From: Clostridiales bacterium
GTDB lineage: Bacteria; Bacillota; Clostridia; Oscillospirales; Acutalibacteraceae
Length of the DNA: 16,312 bases
NCBI GenBank assembly: GCA_019418545.1
Contig: DYBQ01000051.1
Span: 1 to 16,312 of the forward strand
Reading direction: 5' to 3'
Each line of letters begins with the position of its first letter. Positions within the stretch are counted from its first letter, which is position 1. The translations under genes were made by a program, and so were the position numbers. Positions 14,188-16,312 of the stretch are shown piece after piece. Below the pieces are notes generated by a model. It saw only the letters and a program-made list of their open reading frames with translations. It was not told where the DNA came from and did no database searches.

Positions 14188-16260
14188 TTATTCCACCTGG
14201 CCCAATTCTTTCGCTTCTTCAATCACTTTTGCGGCTACCTGGGCAGGCGCTTCTTCATAACGGGCAAATTCAAATGTATAGCTTCCTCTGCCCTGGGTGA
14301 CCTGACGGACATAGGTGGAGAAATCGTGCATTTCTGCCATGGGAACATCAGCCTGTACAGTCTGCATACCATGGCCGGCAGGCTCCATACCCAGCACACG
14401 GCCGCGGCGTTTGTTGACCTCACCCATAATATCGCCCATGTTGGCATCGGGTACGGTGGCCATAAGGGTACCGATAGGCTCCAACAAAACGGGGTTTGCC
14501 TGCGGCATACCAGCCTTATAAGCCAAGGTAGCAGCCATTTTAAAGGACATTTCGGAGGAGTCAACAGGATGGTAAGAGCCGTCATACAGGGTGGCCTTCA
14601 AGCCTACAACAGGATATCCTGCCAAAGGACCCTTGTTGATGCATTCGCGCAGGCCCTTTTCTACAGCTGGGAAGAATCCCTTGGGAACGGCACCGCCAAC
14701 GACACGCTCACCAAATTCCAGGCCCTCGCAATCACAAGGCTCAAATTCAATCCAAACATCACCAAACTGGCCATGGCCGCCGGTTTGCTTCTTGTGACGT
14801 CCCTGCACCTGCACCTTTTTGCGAATTGTCTCGCGATAAGCCACACGGGGTTTTTCCAGTGTAACTTCCACGCCGAACTTAGTCTTCAAACGCGATACCA
14901 GCACATCCAAATGCTGCTCGCCCAAACCGGAAACCACCATCTGATGGGTTTCTGTATTATTTTCAAAACGAATGGCCGGGTCTTCTTCCATCAAGCGGAA
15001 CAGGCCCTGTGCTACCTTGTCCTCTTCGCCTTTCTTTTTGGGCAGGATTGCCATGGAAAGGGTAGCATTCGGATATTCAATTCCTTCCAGAGTTACTTTT
15101 CTGGTAGGAGCACACAGGGTATCGCCAGTCAGTGTACCGGTCAGCTTGGGAATTGCGCCAATATCACCGGCGGGGATGTACTTCACGTCATCCTGCTTTT
15201 TGCCGCAAAGCATAACGGTTTTACCAATACGCTCGGTTTCGCCGGTGCGCATATTGAGCAGCGGTGTTTCGGTAGAAACCTTGCCGGAGATTACCTTTAC
15301 ATAGGAAAGACGTCCGATGAACGGGTCGGCAACCGTTTTAAACACAATAGCAGCTGTAGCAGCGTCTTCATTAACAGACAACTCTACCGGATTGCCATCT
15401 ACATCCATAGCCAGCTCTCCTGCTTTTTCGTCTGCCTTGGGAGCCAGCCAGGTCAACCCATCCATAAACTGCTCCATGCCGCGCATCAGCATGGCATCGC
15501 CGCAGAATACAGGGGTAATCGTACCATTTTTTACGCCTTTGCTAATCCCCACGATTACCTCTTCGGGGGTAAAAGGCTCACCGGAGAAATATTTTTCAAA
15601 CATTTCGTCGCTGGTTTCAGCAACAGCTTCATAAATAGCGGTCCGCAATCCTTCCAGACGGTCTCCCATATCGGGCATGGGGACCACAACAGGCTTTCCA
15701 TCAGAATAATCATATGCCTTGTATTCCAGAATGTTAATATAAATATTGGCCTGTCCGTCAACAATATAAGGGACCACTACAGGACAGACAGATGGACCAA
15801 AGCTGGCTTTCAAATCTTCAAATACGCGATAAAAACGGGCGCTTTCATCGCACAGGCCGTTTACGAAAATAATTTTTGCCAAACCGCGCTTTTCTGCAGC
15901 AGCAAAGGCTTTTTCTGTACCAACTGCTACGCCGGATTTACCGGAGACAGCAATCAAAACGGTATCTGCGGCACGTACAGCTTCACACAAGCCGCTTTCA
16001 AAATCAAACAGACCCGGGGCATCGAGGAGGTTGATTTTATGATTTTTCCATTCAAAAGGTGCCACAGCAGCAGATACTGAGGATTTACGGCGGATTTCTT
16101 CGGGGTCATAATCGCACACCGTGTTGCCATCCCCAATTTTTCCCCGTCTATCGGAAGCGCCGGCCAGATACAGCATGGCTTCCGCCAGAGAGGTTTTGCC
16201 CGCGCCGCTGTGGCCGGCCAAAGCCAGATTGATAATATTCCTTGCATCATAAATTTTCAT
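14188..16260 (-). CDS. EF-G-like translation factor paralogue with an atypical GTPase domain
   Basis: This 690-residue protein has the full EF-G domain layout. The G domain has P-loop GHSGAGKT (16-23) and switch I with KSSVSAA (59-65). Domain II includes DPFIGRLSYVKVISGKV. Domain IV carries GGHGQFGDVWIEFEP and YHPVDSSEMSF, and domain V has the LLEPIGTLMATVPDANMGD region. The gene belongs to the FusA/EF-G superfamily but is probably a paralogue, not the housekeeping fusA: no rpsL/rpsG/tuf genes are beside it. The switch II motif reads DAPGLFDF (80-87), with Leu where the catalytic His of DTPGHVDF sits, and the base-specificity motif NKxD reads NGLCD (134-138). On the minus strand GGAAGGAG (complement of 16273-16280) precedes the ATG. 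Tetracycline ribosome-protection is unlikely. The gene converges on the secretion operon and appears functionally unrelated to it. Confidence 0.95.
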   Translation of the reverse strand: MKIYDARNIINLALAGHSGAGKTSLAEAMLYLAGASDRRGKIGDGNTVCDYDPEEIRRKSSVSAAVAPFEWKNHKINLLDAPGLFDFESGLCEAVRAADTVLIAVSGKSGVAVGTEKAFAAAEKRGLAKIIFVNGLCDESARFYRVFEDLKASFGPSVCPVVVPYIVDGQANIYINILEYKAYDYSDGKPVVVPMPDMGDRLEGLRTAIYEAVAETSDEMFEKYFSGEPFTPEEVIVGISKGVKNGTITPVFCGDAMLMRGMEQFMDGLTWLAPKADEKAGELAMDVDGNPVELSVNEDAATAAIVFKTVADPFIGRLSYVKVISGKVSTETPLLNMRTGETERIGKTVMLCGKKQDDVKYIPAGDIGAIPKLTGTLTGDTLCAPTRKVTLEGIEYPNATLSMAILPKKKGEEDKVAQGLFRLMEEDPAIRFENNTETHQMVVSGLGEQHLDVLVSRLKTKFGVEVTLEKPRVAYRETIRKKVQVQGRHKKQTGGHGQFGDVWIEFEPCDCEGLEFGERVVGGAVPKGFFPAVEKGLRECINKGPLAGYPVVGLKATLYDGSYHPVDSSEMSFKMAATLAYKAGMPQANPVLLEPIGTLMATVPDANMGDIMGEVNKRRGRVLGMEPAGHGMQTVQADVPMAEMHDFSTYVRQVTQGRGSYTFEFARYEEAPAQVAAKVIEEAKELGQVE

Positions 16261-16283
16261 ATTGCCAGAACACTCCTTCCATA

Positions 16284-16312
16284 CTGTCTCTTATACACAT
16301 CTCCGAGCCCAC
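16284..16312 (+). other. Illumina Nextera adapter at contig end (not genomic)
   Basis: The final 29 bases begin CTGTCTCTTATACACATCT and continue CCGAGCCCAC. They match the Nextera transposase mosaic end plus the start of the read-2 adapter, read in the outward direction. Genomic sequence therefore ends at about 16283, and nothing should be inferred from these bases. Confidence 0.97.

Noticed and set aside
14326..16080. A 584-codon open frame on the plus strand opposite the EF-G-like gene
   Set aside because: Its translation is rich in Cys, His, Phe and Ser with no domain pattern and no ribosome site. The minus-strand frame encodes a complete, well-conserved EF-G architecture, so this is a mirror of its codon usage.
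14188..16260. Tetracycline ribosome-protection gene (tetM/tetO type)
   Set aside because: The protein is longer, its domain IV and V motifs follow EF-G (GGHGQFGDV, YHPVDSSEM), and no regulatory leader peptide or mobile element is nearby.

Overview
The window looks like the chromosome of a low-to-moderate G+C Firmicute, most likely an anaerobic gut-type Clostridia (Oscillospiraceae-like). This rests on strong AGGAGG-type ribosome binding sites, TTG/ATG starts, a T7SSb-type EssC/YukD/WXG100 gene set, an EF-G-like paralogue and intrinsic terminators. The genus cannot be fixed from the sequence alone. The right edge is a true contig end, because the last 29 bases (16284-16312) are Illumina Nextera transposase adapter and not genome.

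Layout. Bases 2-115 hold the tail of an unidentified upstream gene. From 151 to 14034 there is one long co-directional (+) gene string: an SPFH-domain protein with three zinc ribbons; a 1552-residue EssC-type FHA/FtsK ATPase; an unrecognised 258-residue protein; a YukD/EsaB ubiquitin-like protein; three WXG100-type small proteins in a row; a 458-residue probable secreted substrate with a WXG100-like head and a glycine-zipper tail; a DUF4176 protein; a PP2C phosphatase; a membrane-anchored Ser/Thr kinase; a zinc-ribbon/TPR protein; and a membrane protein of unknown function. A strong terminator (14063-14104) closes the string. A second, roughly symmetric terminator follows, and then a convergent EF-G-like translation factor gene (16260-14188, minus strand).

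How the genes fit together. EssC, YukD and the WXG100 proteins are core parts of a type VII (ESX/WXG100) secretion system. The large substrate and the DUF4176 protein look like its cargo and a cargo-linked accessory. The PP2C phosphatase and kinase overlap by four bases (ATGA) and lie in the same operon as an ATPase with FHA domains. This is the kinase/phosphatase/FHA trio known from the threonine phosphorylation control of type VI secretion, here attached to a type VII ATPase. EssA, EssB/YukC and EsaA are not in the window. The kinase, with a kinase domain followed by membrane segments, is a speculative stand-in for the pseudokinase-plus-membrane-helix EssB. Hairpins before the second WXG100 gene and before the large substrate, plus a TTG start on the substrate, suggest that the dose of individual products is tuned within the operon.

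No tRNA, rRNA, CRISPR array, insertion sequence or phage gene was seen. The only intergenic stretch longer than 100 bases is 14035-14187, which is largely filled by the two terminators.
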